Shown in pieces: positions 1-10,545 of a stretch of DNA of 64,000 nt. Within the stretch, counting starts at the first letter, position 1; the number at the start of each line of letters is the position of its first letter. The stretch lies in NCBI GenBank assembly GCA_029718625.1, contig CM056379.1, forward strand, positions 53,837,579-53,901,578. Direction: 5' to 3'. Origin of the DNA: Synaphobranchus kaupii. Lineage: Eukaryota > Chordata > Actinopteri > Anguilliformes > Synaphobranchidae. A program made the translations under genes and the position numbers. The notes beneath the pieces are model-generated. The model saw only the letters and a list, made by a program, of their open reading frames with translations, ran no database searches and was not told where the DNA came from.

Positions 1-1983
1 CATAGGTCTAATAGCATTTAAGAAGGTATAGAGCACAGTGGTAACCATATAATCTTCAAAAGATCATTTCTCTGGAGTCCACTGCAGTTCAGGTATTGAC
101 ATTTCAAATGTTAGATAAATAAGGTTATCTTTGATGTTCCCTGCATCCTCTCCACTAACACCCTCAGTTTATCTGAATTTATGAGCAAAAGGTTCAATAC
201 CAATAATTGCAGTGGGACTTTAGTAAGAAAACGTACCTGGAGAAAATACATTTTTGAGTACATTTATAAAAGGAACTGCCTGAAGTCCAATGCCAAGCCA
301 CTTCTGGGGTGAATTGAACCAGCTTACATTATTTTGTAGTGTCTAGGGTGAGGGTCCTTCTACTGTGAGACACTGGCTGCGTCCATATCAGTGCTCTTCC
401 ATATTATTGAGTATGCTTGCTGCTTAAGTACATTGTATGAGAAAGTTATATAGGAAATACCTTTTGTCTAAATGCTGAGTACTTAAAATCCCTGGGTGAT
501 ATATTTATTTCCGGGTTTACGCTGAGTACATTCTGGAGCATACTTTTCAGGAAGTAAAAGAACATTTTGGTCCCATAAATATGACGTGTTAAAAATGAGG
601 CACAGCTTTGAGGTTTTCCTTCAACAACATCACGTGAGCATGCAACACTTCCACAGTACTGTTGGAAAATAGTATGGAGGATATTTTTTGCATTGTGCAT
701 GTCACATACTAAACTGTATGCATAAACAGTACACAGGAGATAGGATGCAGTAGATAGGGCTCTATCTATCGTTCGAGGTTCGCCATCTTTAAGGACATTC
801 CAAACCGCTAAATACTCCACGGAGGAGTGAGGAGTGGGGAATAAGGAGGCTCCCGGAGGATGCTTCAGTGTGGAAACACAAGTGTAGCCTTTGCAGAAGC
901 CTTTTCTCAGAACATGTGACGTGTATAAATTATCCACCACTCTCCACATCTGCCACGTCACAGGCACACCCTTACACAAATGCAATTTTACTGTTCCTTT
1001 CCATTTATTATAAAGCACTAATTCATAATGACACTTGTTCTTAATAACTAACAAAAGCACCATTTATTAATGAAAAAATAAGCTAAAAACCATTATAGTT
1101 AAGCACGTGAGCATAATATGAGGCTGACGCTTGACTGAGCAAGGACGTTCCAATTGAGTAATGCATGTTACCTTGCTTCCTCTATCCTCGTATCTGATTC
1201 TTGTATCCTTTCCTCTCGTCCTCCATTGGGTGAAGCAAAGGAGCGAGGAAAAGACACAAGGAGAGGATGCAAGGAGTAAAAATAAGCGATGGGAATGAAC
1301 CCAAAGTGTCATATATATATGACTGTACTCTCACTTGCTCAATGACACACTCAGTGACTCAAATTCCTTGGCCATTTTTTTCACGTGTCTGTGAAAAAGA
1401 GATTTTTATAATTTATATACTATAAATTTTTATATTTTTATTCCCTGGAATTTGTAGTTTTTCGTGTTTTCATATCAACAGGCAGATTCCTATATTTTCT
1501 GTCCATGTGTGAAGTGCGTGGTACAGCACTGAGCACTTCCATCGTGTTACAAATTCTGCTGTGCACAAGACTGACCTCGCATAGCTACGGTGTCGATGTG
1601 CATATAGGTGACTTCATTCGTCTTTGACAGAGTACAATCTCTGAGAATGGATAATCTGATAATCGGGGTGGCTCTGCATTAAGGGTGTTTTATGGTTCCC
1701 CAATATACTGCTACCTTTACCTTTTCCTTGTAATTTCAGCTTTTGGTGGGATTTTTGATTTTGCACTGAAGACCTTGCTGTTGGAATTGGCAGTTACAAT
1801 TTATCTTTTTTCTGTCTCTCTGTCAAAACATCCTGAATGATTACTTACCTTTTATTGCCAATAAAACAATATCAATAAAGTTCCATGGAGTGATAAAAAG
1901 CAAAGATGGCAGGAAAGGCAAACAACTCCCCTCCCCAATCACAAGAGCCTCAGATGGGCTTTTTAGAGGGAAGTGAAATGAGA
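1..1983. other. No recognisable gene
   Basis: This AT-rich stretch contains no family I recognise. A 205-codon open frame lies on the minus strand at 446-1063. It has no known domain, signal peptide or repeat that I can identify, and its composition is unremarkable. Positions 370-420 contain the phrase CTGCGTCC next to AT-rich short repeats, which resembles the ends of some fish DNA transposons, but I found no matching inverted end. The region is best read as intergenic or intronic DNA. Confidence 0.5.
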
Positions 1984-2315
1984 ACACATTACACGTTTAA
2001 TACAGAGGAAAGATAACATATTACATGTTTAATACAAAAGGAAAGAGAACATATTACATGTTTAATATAAAGGAAAGAACACATTACACATTTAATACAA
2101 AAAGAAAGATATCACAATACATGTTTAATACAAAAGGAAAGATAACATACTGTATGTTTAATGGAAAGGAAAGAGAAGACATTACACTTTTAATACGAAG
2201 GAAAAAGAACAAATTACACATTTAATACAAAAGGAAAGAGAACACATTACACGTTTAATACAAAGGAAAGAGCACACATTACACATTTAATGCAAAAGGA
2301 AGGAAAAGACATTAC

Positions 2316-3287
2316 GGGCTCTATTTTCAAACCAGCGCAAGGGGACGGTATAGTCAAACGCAAGCTTGTTGACAGCATCAACGTCTTAAAACTGGCGCTA
2401 TGGCGTTTCTCAGCAATACCGCTAGGATCAACAAATTCTCAACATAACATCCTTTCGCTTGCGCTGCAGTGGGATGGGTAGCGCTGTCTGGGGCGTGTTC
2501 TAAAATACTTTCGGCTCAGTGACAATTTGAACCAACGAAAACCCATTGCGTTATGATCAGCTGGAACCACCTCTTAGCGGGAACGCAATAGACTCTGGCA
2601 ATTTGGCAACTTATTCGTCATGTAGTTCTATGTAGTGTCTATAGGTGATGCCAACATTACACTTCCATTTAATGAACAAATAGCCTATAATTATTATTAA
2701 TTAATTTAAATTTAAACTACTAGAATAAAACAGGACAGCTTACAAGAAACTTGCGATCATGTAGGCCAATAGCCTATAATATATAAATTACACATTGACA
2801 CAGTTGAATCATAAGCCTACCATTTGAATCATAATTATGCCTACATCACCTAATGTAGGCTAATTAATGCATTCGCCACCTCCTCCCGTGCCTTCCGAAC
2901 TTCTGGGAGACGAGGTGGTGTGGATTGTGATCCATAAATTACTACAGTCCTAGCCTGTACTTCCGTTGCAAGTATGTCTGATTCCTGTGCGGAAAATCGC
3001 TCTTGTCGTTGACGGTCCAGTGCGTTTGGGTTGCTCATTATGAAATTGCATGGAGCGATTGCGTTCCAACTGGCTTTTTTTTAAAGCATGAGAACAACAA
3101 TTTGATTGGCTACCATAGAGACACACCTTGGACATTTAAACCCAGCCTTTTAGCAATACCGCCATAAGGTGCGCCAAGATTGCCGTCATGAAATTACCAA
3201 ATTTCTCGCCGACACGCCCTCAGAGCGATACCGCCAAGCGATTACTCTTGCGTTCACCATTGCGTTTGGTTTATTAAAATAGAGCCC
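2316..3287. mobile_element. PIF/Harbinger-type element with TAC target duplication
   Basis: The element begins GGGCTCTATTTT and ends AAAATAGAGCCC, a perfect 12-bp terminal inverted repeat. It is flanked on both sides by TAC (2313-2315 and 3288-3290), the 3-bp duplication expected for PIF/Harbinger. Removing the element and one TAC restores the surrounding minisatellite unit, which proves insertion. At 972 bp it is too short for a full element. It keeps part of the accessory DNA-binding protein gene (see 2850-3038) and no recognisable transposase, so it is an internally deleted, non-autonomous copy. Confidence 0.85.
2850..3038 (-). pseudogene. Remnant of Harbinger Myb/SANT-like (NAIF1-type) protein
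   Basis: This 62-codon frame reads RQERFSAQESDILATEVQAR and then VVIYGS. Its pattern of an F-S-x-x-E core, a leucine-rich helix and an ILYG-like turn resembles the start of Myb/SANT-like proteins of the NAIF1/MSANTD type. In autonomous Harbinger elements such a protein is encoded beside the transposase and helps it bind DNA and enter the nucleus. Only the first helix and part of the second are present, and the tryptophan-containing third helix is missing. The position inside inverted ends at 2316-3287 supports the assignment. The match is by eye, so confidence is moderate. Confidence 0.5.
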
Positions 3288-3950
3288 TACATGTTTAATA
3301 CAAAAGGAAAGAGAACACATTACACGTTCAATACAAAGGAAAAAAAAACACATTACACATTTAGTACAAAGGCAAGAGAACATAATCATGTTTAATACAA
3401 AAGGAAAGAGAACATATTACATGTTTAATATAAAGGAAAGAACACATTACACATTTAATACAAAAAGAAAGATATCACAATACATGTTTAATACAAAAGG
3501 AAAGATAACATACTGCATGTTTAATGGAAAGGAAAGAGAAGACATTACACTTTTAATACGAAGGAAAAAGAACAAATTACACGTTTAATACAAAGGAAAG
3601 AGCACACATTACACGTTTAATACAAAGGAAAGAGAACACATTACACGTTTAATACAAAGGAAAGAGCACACATTACACATTTAATGCAAAAGGAAGGAAA
3701 AGACATTACATGTTTAATACAAAAGGAAAGAGAACACATTACACGTTCAATACAAAGGAAAGAGAACATAATCATGTTTAATAAAAGGAAAGAGAACACA
3801 TTACATGTTTAATACAAAGGACAGAGAACACATTACATGTTTAATACAAAGGACAGAGAACACATTACATGTTTAATACAAAGGACAGATAAAGGGAAGT
3901 GAAAATGAGAACACATTAAATATTTAATACAAAGGAAAGATAGGCGTGGG

Positions 3951-5100
3951 GGAATTGAAAGCTGCAAACCAGAAAATGGTCTCTTTTAGGGTCAGCGCAT
4001 CGAGAAAGCGCATTCGTAATGAAAGCATAAATAACAGGAGGAACATGGTCCGGCCTGCTGGAGATGGTTAGATTCAATTTAAAAGACTGCGTAGCATGAA
4101 TTATTCAAGTCACTATTGTGCAAGGGCTTGGCCACCGGGAGCCATTGCATCTCGTGCAAGGAACCATGGGATATGGGATTAGAGGCTCATAATAAATTGA
4201 AGGTTTCATTTAACACATGAAAAGTAAAATCAGCTGTCTTACATTGTTCGCCTATTACCAGCATGAAAGAGAAGAGGGCATTGAATGGCTGATAGGGCAC
4301 TTAAAATAAAAGAGGGGAACTGAGTGAATGTATGACTGCTTGGTCATCTGCCATTTTGTAGGGACAGAAGGCATGGTGAGGTCACTGATTAACTGTAGAA
4401 GCCCTCCCATGCCCCGGGTCCCACATCTATAACCGACTGGCAAGCGGTGCTCTGCAGTTCACAAACGTTCACATTTCAAACAAAGTAACAGCTGCTGCTG
4501 GGTCAGGCCCTCAACTCTGGCAGATTGGGCTGAGTATTAGAGTTTGGATGACTTTTAAAACTGATATTACAGCAGTCTCTAATCTACAGACTACCCTCAC
4601 AACAATATATTGTCATCTGTTCCACAAATGATGTGTGTGAAGGGAAGCCCTGATAATTATCTTTGAGCTCCTCACGTAGGGCTTAATATTTAATGTCCCA
4701 AACGTAAATTGGTAGTTGTGGCCTTTGAAAGGGACAAGACTGGCTTTGAAGGCAGCTTGGAAAGGAATTCTTTAAAGGGTTATGAAACCCTTGGTTACAT
4801 TCTCTCGGCCCACATCACAAAAAATGGGCATGGAAAGCAGCGGGGGAGGGGTGAGAGGTGAGAGCGAGGAGAGAGGCTTTCGCCACCTGAAGACATGCCC
4901 ACTAGGGAAAAGATGGGGAGTGATATGGAGTCTGTATCAATCATTGACTAGGTCTGTGGTATCAATCAATGGCTCTTTCTGGAATCCTCTGCGTTTTCCA
5001 CCGACCAGGAGTATGAAGGAGGAAATGGTCCAGAGCCCTATCAGTTTGAGCCGTTAGGTGAAGTCTCTAAGTGGTAGTCTAGCTAATTATCTTTTATCCC
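3951..5100. other. No recognisable gene
   Basis: Nothing here matches a gene or mobile element family that I recognise. Open frames are short (91 codons at most, 4782-5057) and low in information. The stretch is less AT-rich than its surroundings and could include conserved non-coding sequence, but nothing in the window alone shows that. Confidence 0.4.
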
Positions 5101-5104
5101 GCTT

Positions 5105-5521
5105 GTGAACTTGACTCTCTCCTTCTTAAATCAATGTTATGCCCAGTATGGTCAGCACATATTAAGTCTGACCTACCCATACACAAACTACGTAATGAAT
5201 AAAATAAAGAAATGAACAATTAATAAATAAAATACGTAATTAATGCCAAGTGAAAATAAACGGCTGTTAAGTTACTCTGTAAATATGAAGCATCATCCTG
5301 TCACACCATCACTCCATTGTAAAAATAATTTGCTTTTTTAAGCCATCTATAAAGTTACATCTAATGTAGGCTACCTGTACACGAACATGACATAATAAGA
5401 TATGTAATCAATGCAAAGTGAAACTAAACGGCTGTTAGCTGAAGGCTAGGCTATGGGAGACTTCACGATCTGCTCAAATCGATGTTCTGCCCAGTAAGTT
5501 AAAAAAAATACAACACGTAGG
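5105..5521. repeat. Degenerate direct repeat, third copy beyond the LTR
   Basis: Two phrases recur. One is AAATCAATGTTATGCCCAGT near 5131, seen again as AAATCGATGTTCTGCCCAGT near 5475. The other is AGTGAAAATAAACGGCTGTT near 5248, seen again as AGTGAAACTAAACGGCTGTT near 5418 and as AGTGAAACTGAACGGCTTAT near 7301. The third copy lies just beyond the LTR at 5522-7283. The LTR therefore inserted into an older, diverged repeat block. I cannot assign its family. Confidence 0.55.
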
Positions 5522-7283
5522 TGTCATGGTTTGCGCCTGTCTTTCCTTTGTTCTACGGTCGTTTGTTCTTTTCTGTTCGACAGGGTAATCTATCGGATTT
5601 TTCTGTGTTCCACGCCGGGGTTTCCGTTCTTTCCGGCACTTATTGAGTGCACCTGTTGCGGATTTCCTGCTTCTATTTAAGCCTAGGATTCCCTTCTTCC
5701 GGTGCTTGGTTGTCATTTGCTCATTTTGACTTTAAACCGGTAAAGTATAGGTAGGCACTCTAAGGAGACCTCTTTCCTTCATTGCCCTGCTTTGGAGTTA
5801 CGAGGGACTTGCCTTTTCGTGCATTAGACACACATAGGATACACATTTCCTTTGCGTTTTCTGTCCCTCGCTCCTGCTACCACTCTGGTCTCTCTGAGAC
5901 AGCTTTCCTGAGACGGATGCGTGAGGGTAGGACCCGAAATGCACGACTCAGAAGCAGTGGTTGCAGATAAAGTCCCGTGAGGGCTTTTAATGAAGGAATG
6001 TCCAATGAGCGTGGTCAAAAATCAAGCAAAGTTCATACACAAAAAATCCAGCCAAAACCAATGTACAGTACCGAGGGAGAAGGCAGTCTCAGAATCGGTA
6101 CACCATGCAAAAGTCCAGTAACCAGAGTAGCTGTCAGCGGGGCAGAAGTACAGGCAGACGGTAGGCAGGCTCAGGGTCGAAGGCGATGCAAGAGTCAAGA
6201 CCGAAGTCCGCTCCGCGGGGCAAAAGTACAAAGACAGAAAGCAATAACTCGTGGTACAGGCAGGCAGTGGTCAACAAAACAGAAGTCGGTAAACAATGGT
6301 CAATAAACAGGCTTGGATCGTAACAAAAGGCAGGCTTGAAAATAACGCTCAAAAGTGCACTGTAAACAGGAGGCAACAATATCGCAAGAACACAACATGA
6401 ACACTGAGTTTATATGCAGGTGTAGACAGGTGCAGACACTTAGCTAGAGAGCAGCATACGAATGGAAATCAGGTGTGGAAGGCTGACAAGGTAACAAGAT
6501 AATTAGTACTCGTTAGTAATAAACCTATCCTGACCTAGCGTTAGTAAATTAGTAAATGACATGCACGAGAAACGTAAGGTAAACATGAACACATGGTTAG
6601 AGAGTTATTATTACCCAATCCTGAGCTAACGTTAGTAGATTAGTAAACTAGACACAGGAGAATGAAACAATTAGGGAAGCGTGAGCAACAGCAAGAGAGA
6701 TAGAGAAACAGCATGAACGCAAGGCTGCGGAAAAACACGGAAATGTGTATGCTAAACAATGAACGGGAGACGTAACATGAATCAAATATAAAACGTGACA
6801 TGACAAGAAAATAAATCGTAACAATAATCAAACATGAAACGTGACATAAAAATTAAACGTAACAAGAATAAAACATAAAACGTGGCGTGACTAGACTAAA
6901 CACAATATGTGACATTAACAAGAAATCTAACTAAGACAAGAAAATAAAATGAAACGTGACATGACAGCTGGAATCGTGACATTTCCTTTCTGTTTGCTCT
7001 GTACCTCTCTTTATTTCCTTGTTTTCTCTCTATCGAGAGTGAGAGGCATTTTTCTTTATTTTTATTTTCTCAAGCCTATGAGTCTCGCTCGCCCGATTAT
7101 TTTCGGGTCACTATTATTTCTCCCTTTTTCAGTCTCCTTTGTATTGCTCTCCAGCTTGGAGAGCAGGAGCTGTTTTTTCTTTCTGTTTTTTCTCCCTTAT
7201 TCGCGGATTCAGTCCGCCTCATTGGTGTACTTAATTGGACAATTAAAGAATCCCTTTAGTTGCATTTGGTCCTCCCCTTTACA
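5522..7283 (+). mobile_element. Gypsy-type solo LTR (outer), carrying a nested LTR
   Basis: The LTR begins TGTCATGGTTTGCG at 5522 and ends CTCCCCTTTACA at 7283. Without the nested insertion (5909-6981 plus 5 bp) it is about 684 bp. The same start and end occur in the 711-bp LTR at 32087-32797, and the same end occurs beside an integrase tail at 59956-60400, which ties the family to Ty3/gypsy. The flanks GTAGG (left) and GTACG (right) fit a 5-bp target duplication with one change. No internal coding region is present, so it is a solo LTR left by LTR-LTR recombination. Confidence 0.75.
5909..6981 (-). mobile_element. Nested gypsy-type solo LTR with TTTCC duplication
   Basis: On the minus strand this LTR starts TGTCACGATTCCAGC at 6981 and ends CCGTCTCA at 5909. 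Its flanks are TTTCC at 5904-5908 and TTTCC at 6982-6986, an exact 5-bp target duplication. The phrase GAGTCGTGCATTT near its 3' end also occurs in the LTR of the gypsy element at 12.3-13.4 kb, suggesting related families. The 5' part (about 6780-6980) holds degenerate direct sub-repeats around the phrase AAACGTGACATGA. The LTR sits inside the outer LTR and is therefore the younger insertion. Confidence 0.8.
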
Positions 7284-7471
7284 GTACGCTAATGAATGTC
7301 AAGTGAAACTGAACGGCTTATGGCTGAAATGCATTAAATATCCTGGCTATCCACAGCTGTATGTTTACTAGCTAGCTAGCTATCCAAATAACTTAGCTTA
7401 CATAATGTCACATAATCATACGTGACATATTGTGTGCAGTTAACGATATGAAAACAACTCAAGTAAATATC

Positions 7472-7837
7472 TGTTACGGCTCTCTTGCTCCGCTGGCCGT
7501 TCGTGGGCCGGTGGGTGGAGTTGGAGAACTGACTTTAATTATGAGACGCACCTGTTAAGTTTTTTGCCCTATTTAACTCGCTGTCTCTTGTTCTTTTTGG
7601 TTGGTTCTCTCCACGTATGTGTTTGTTTGGGTTTTTGCGTCTTACAACACTCACTATGATACCTTTCACTCATTCAAGCACATGCATACACAACTGATAA
7701 CTAACAGACTTCCACACCTCATGTTTTACTTTATTTTGTATGTGTTTTGGGTTAAATTCAATAAATTTATATCTGCTCAGTAATTTCCCTGTGTGGTCTC
7801 CCTGTTTTGTCATGGCTCTATGAGCTGGGTTGTGACA
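7472..7837 (+). mobile_element. 366-bp solo LTR with TATC duplication
   Basis: The element begins TGTTACGGCTCTC and ends GGGTTGTGACA, giving the TG...CA termini of an LTR. TATC at 7468-7471 and again at 7838-7841 forms a 4-bp target duplication. A polyadenylation signal AATAAA lies at 7760-7765, about 80 bp before the 3' end, as expected for an LTR. There is no internal region, so this is a solo LTR. The family is uncertain; a 4-bp duplication fits gypsy-type elements. Confidence 0.75.
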
Positions 7838-9503
7838 TATCTTTGAGGCTACAAGATAGCAAGCCAATGTTAGTAAGGTGACGCCGTACACTTAACTTAC
7901 CGCATTTGGAGGGACAGAAATATCAGTAGGGCTTGGTAACGAAATAGACTAACTATAGGCTAACGTTAACAGGAACAACTAACTATATCGATTGTCAAAT
8001 GGATATGGCCATTGGCCACGCCTTCTCAGGAATGTATTTATATTGTGGGCGGTAACAAAGTGTGAAACTGATTACGTATAAGTGTACCAAAAGTATGCTT
8101 CTACATAATTCCAATGACGTAGCCCTTTTTTGATTTTCGACCCCGGAAGGAGAGGAATAGGCGATGTAACGGCTAAAATACTGAAATTCAAGATTCTGCC
8201 AAAAATTGTTCATATAAATCTCAAAAATGTGTTTTAGTGTTTCCTACCACTTTAATATGCTTTTGGGAGAGCATCCGCTCTGTGACTGCGATCATCAAGA
8301 GTAATGTCTCTGTCATATGAAACATTTGGCAGTCCACATGCATTGCCAAAGTGTTACTTTCACTCAGCTGGGCTAGGTGATTTATATCTTATCATATCCC
8401 TCAGTACATGCAATGCATCTCTGACAACAAAAACAAGAAGCCAGACAGTCCCTGAAAGACTCCAGTCTGTGTGCCATAGACAGCTGATAGCATACATAAG
8501 GGCTGCTTCCTTTGTGCGTGGTTTTGATAATGTGTGTGATGTCATCTTAACAAATTTCTCCTGCGCACACTCACTGTCTTACACACACGCACATGCACAC
8601 ACACTCACACAGTATATACACCCCCTACCAACATTACATGTATTAATTTAACATTAATATTCACACATTCCATGTTCTTAGAAGATCACTAAATGAGTAC
8701 TGAAGCAATACGTTGCTATAGTGTCATTCAGTCTGAGCTCCACCCGCCAAGAGACCCCTCGTCACAACAGTGAGACTGGGACTATGATTTCATTTAGAAG
8801 GAGACCTAAAGGAAACTTCTCAGACTGTTTTGGTATTATTATTGTTAGTTGTTACTATATTTGACTGAGTAAGCAGCCCACTGTCCTCCTCGTCCAGTGT
8901 GAATAAGACTCCCTTCTCTTATTCACCAACTGGGATCAGCGTGGTGTTTCAGAAACTTTCTGAAGCCTGGGCTTCACTGCTTGTTTTATATGATGAAATG
9001 TTTCATGTAGAATGGGATAGTGAGTGTGCCAGGGAGTGGTTTTGGAATCGCAGTCAGCCAGCCATGGCTTTGAGTGTGCCTAATCCACCTGTCTTCTTGC
9101 AAGTCACACATGTTACGAAAAGAAAAGGAATTCCAGGAATAATTGTTTCCACTCTGCTGTTCCCTGTAGTTTTTAATTTTCTCAGCAGTCATCCTTATTC
9201 AGGGTGAAATTAATAGCTGACGTGATGACATTTTATCAATTTTTACTGCTGGATGTTTACTGAAGCAATTCAGTTTATATATCGCTCAAAGGTACACCAC
9301 CAGGATTCCATGGCTGTCAACTGCTGAGGAATTTGTATTTGTGCTGCTGAAAGCATTTGTAGAAAATGTAGCCATTTATTTTGGAAAATCAGTGCATCTT
9401 CACCAAATATTATGGTAGCTAAAAACATTTCCCCTCCCTTTCAGAATCATCTATTGTACCTCACTCCCAGACAAAGGCTCTGCCACCTACAACCAACAAA
9501 AGG
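7838..9503. other. No recognisable gene; short CA-rich tract near 8580
   Basis: I see no gene or confident mobile element here. A broken (CA)n-rich tract lies near 8579-8612. Open frames are short and lack recognisable domains. A 102-codon plus frame at 8899-9207 has no detectable homology by eye. Confidence 0.4.
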
Positions 9504-10545
9504 AAGCATTGCATCAGCACTGATCCCTTTGTGGGAGTCAGGAATCCCACAATGCATTGCATCAGCATTGATTCCTTTGTGGGAGCCAGAAATCCCACAA
9601 TGCACTGCATCAGCACTGATCCCTTTGTGGGAGCCAGGAATCCCACAATGCACTGCATCAGCACTGATCCCTTTGCGGGAGCCAGGAATCCCACAATGCA
9701 CTGCATCAGCACTGATCCCTTTGCGGGAGTCAGGAATCCCACAATGCACTGCATCAGCACTGATCCCTTTGCGGGAGCCAGGAATCCCACAATGCACTGC
9801 ATCAGCACTGATCCCTTTGCGGAAGCCAGGAATCCCACAATGCACTGCATCAGCACTGATCCCTTTGCGGGAGCCAGTAATCCCACAATGCACTGCATCA
9901 GCACTGATCCCTTTGCGGGAGCCAGGAATCTCACAATGCACTCCATCAGCACTGATCCCTTTGTGGGAGCCAGGAATCCCACAATGCACTGCATCAGCAC
10001 TGATCCCTTCGCGGGAGCCAGGAATCCCACAATGCACTGCATCAGCACTGATCCCTTTGCGGAAGCCAGGAATCCCACAATGCACTGCATCAGCACTGAT
10101 CCCTTTGCGGGAGCCAGTAATCCCACAATGCATTGCATCAGCATTGATTCCTTTGTGGGAGCCAGAAATCCCACAATGCACTGCATCAGCACTGATCCCT
10201 TTGTGGGAGCCAGGAATCCCACAATGCACTGCATCAGCACTGATCCCTTTGCGGGAGCCAGGAATCCCACAATGCACTGCATCAGCACTGATCCCTTTGC
10301 GGAAGCCAGGAATCCCACAATGCACTGCATCAGCACTGATCCCTTTGCGGGAGCCAGTAATCCCACAATGCACTGCATCAGCACTGATCCCTTTGCGGGA
10401 GCCAGGAATCTCACAATGCACTCCATCAGCACTGATCCCTTTGTGGGAGCCAGGAATCCCACAATGCACTGCATCAGCACTGATCCCTTCGCGGGAGCCA
10501 GGAATCCCACAATGCACTGCATCAGCACTGATCCCTTTGTGATCC
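9504..10545. repeat. 48-bp minisatellite, about 21 units, with higher-order structure
   Basis: The unit is 48 bp and contains CCCACAATGCACTGCATCAG followed by CACTGATCCCTTTG. Since 48 is divisible by three and the unit lacks stops in several frames, four long frames run through it on both strands. They are artefacts of periodicity. Variant units recur in order: the unit with CAGCATTGATTCC appears near 9556 and again near 10132, 576 bp or 12 units apart, although the second series has lost two unit types. This points to block duplication as well as unit-by-unit growth. The right edge adjoins the decayed gypsy integrase gene. Confidence 0.93.

Larger units (their letters stand above)
1984..3950. 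repeat. About 32-bp minisatellite array, split by a transposon
   Basis: A unit of about 30-33 bp, built around ACATTACATGTTTAATAC followed by AAAGGAAAGAGAAC, repeats roughly 30 times, with sequence and length variants. The array is interrupted at 2316-3287 by a Harbinger-type element. A block of several units at 2010-2310 recurs almost unchanged at about 3373-3600, so the array also contains a larger duplication. Because unit variants stay open in one frame, near-identical 66-codon frames appear at 2025 and 3388. They are by-products of the repeat, not genes. Confidence 0.9.

Noticed and set aside
446..1063. 205-codon minus-strand frame as a host gene
   Set aside because: No recognisable domain, signal or codon pattern, and nothing around it suggests a promoter or exon structure.
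9504..10545. CRISPR-like regular array
   Set aside because: The whole 48-bp unit repeats without unique spacers, and the surroundings are eukaryotic retrotransposon DNA.
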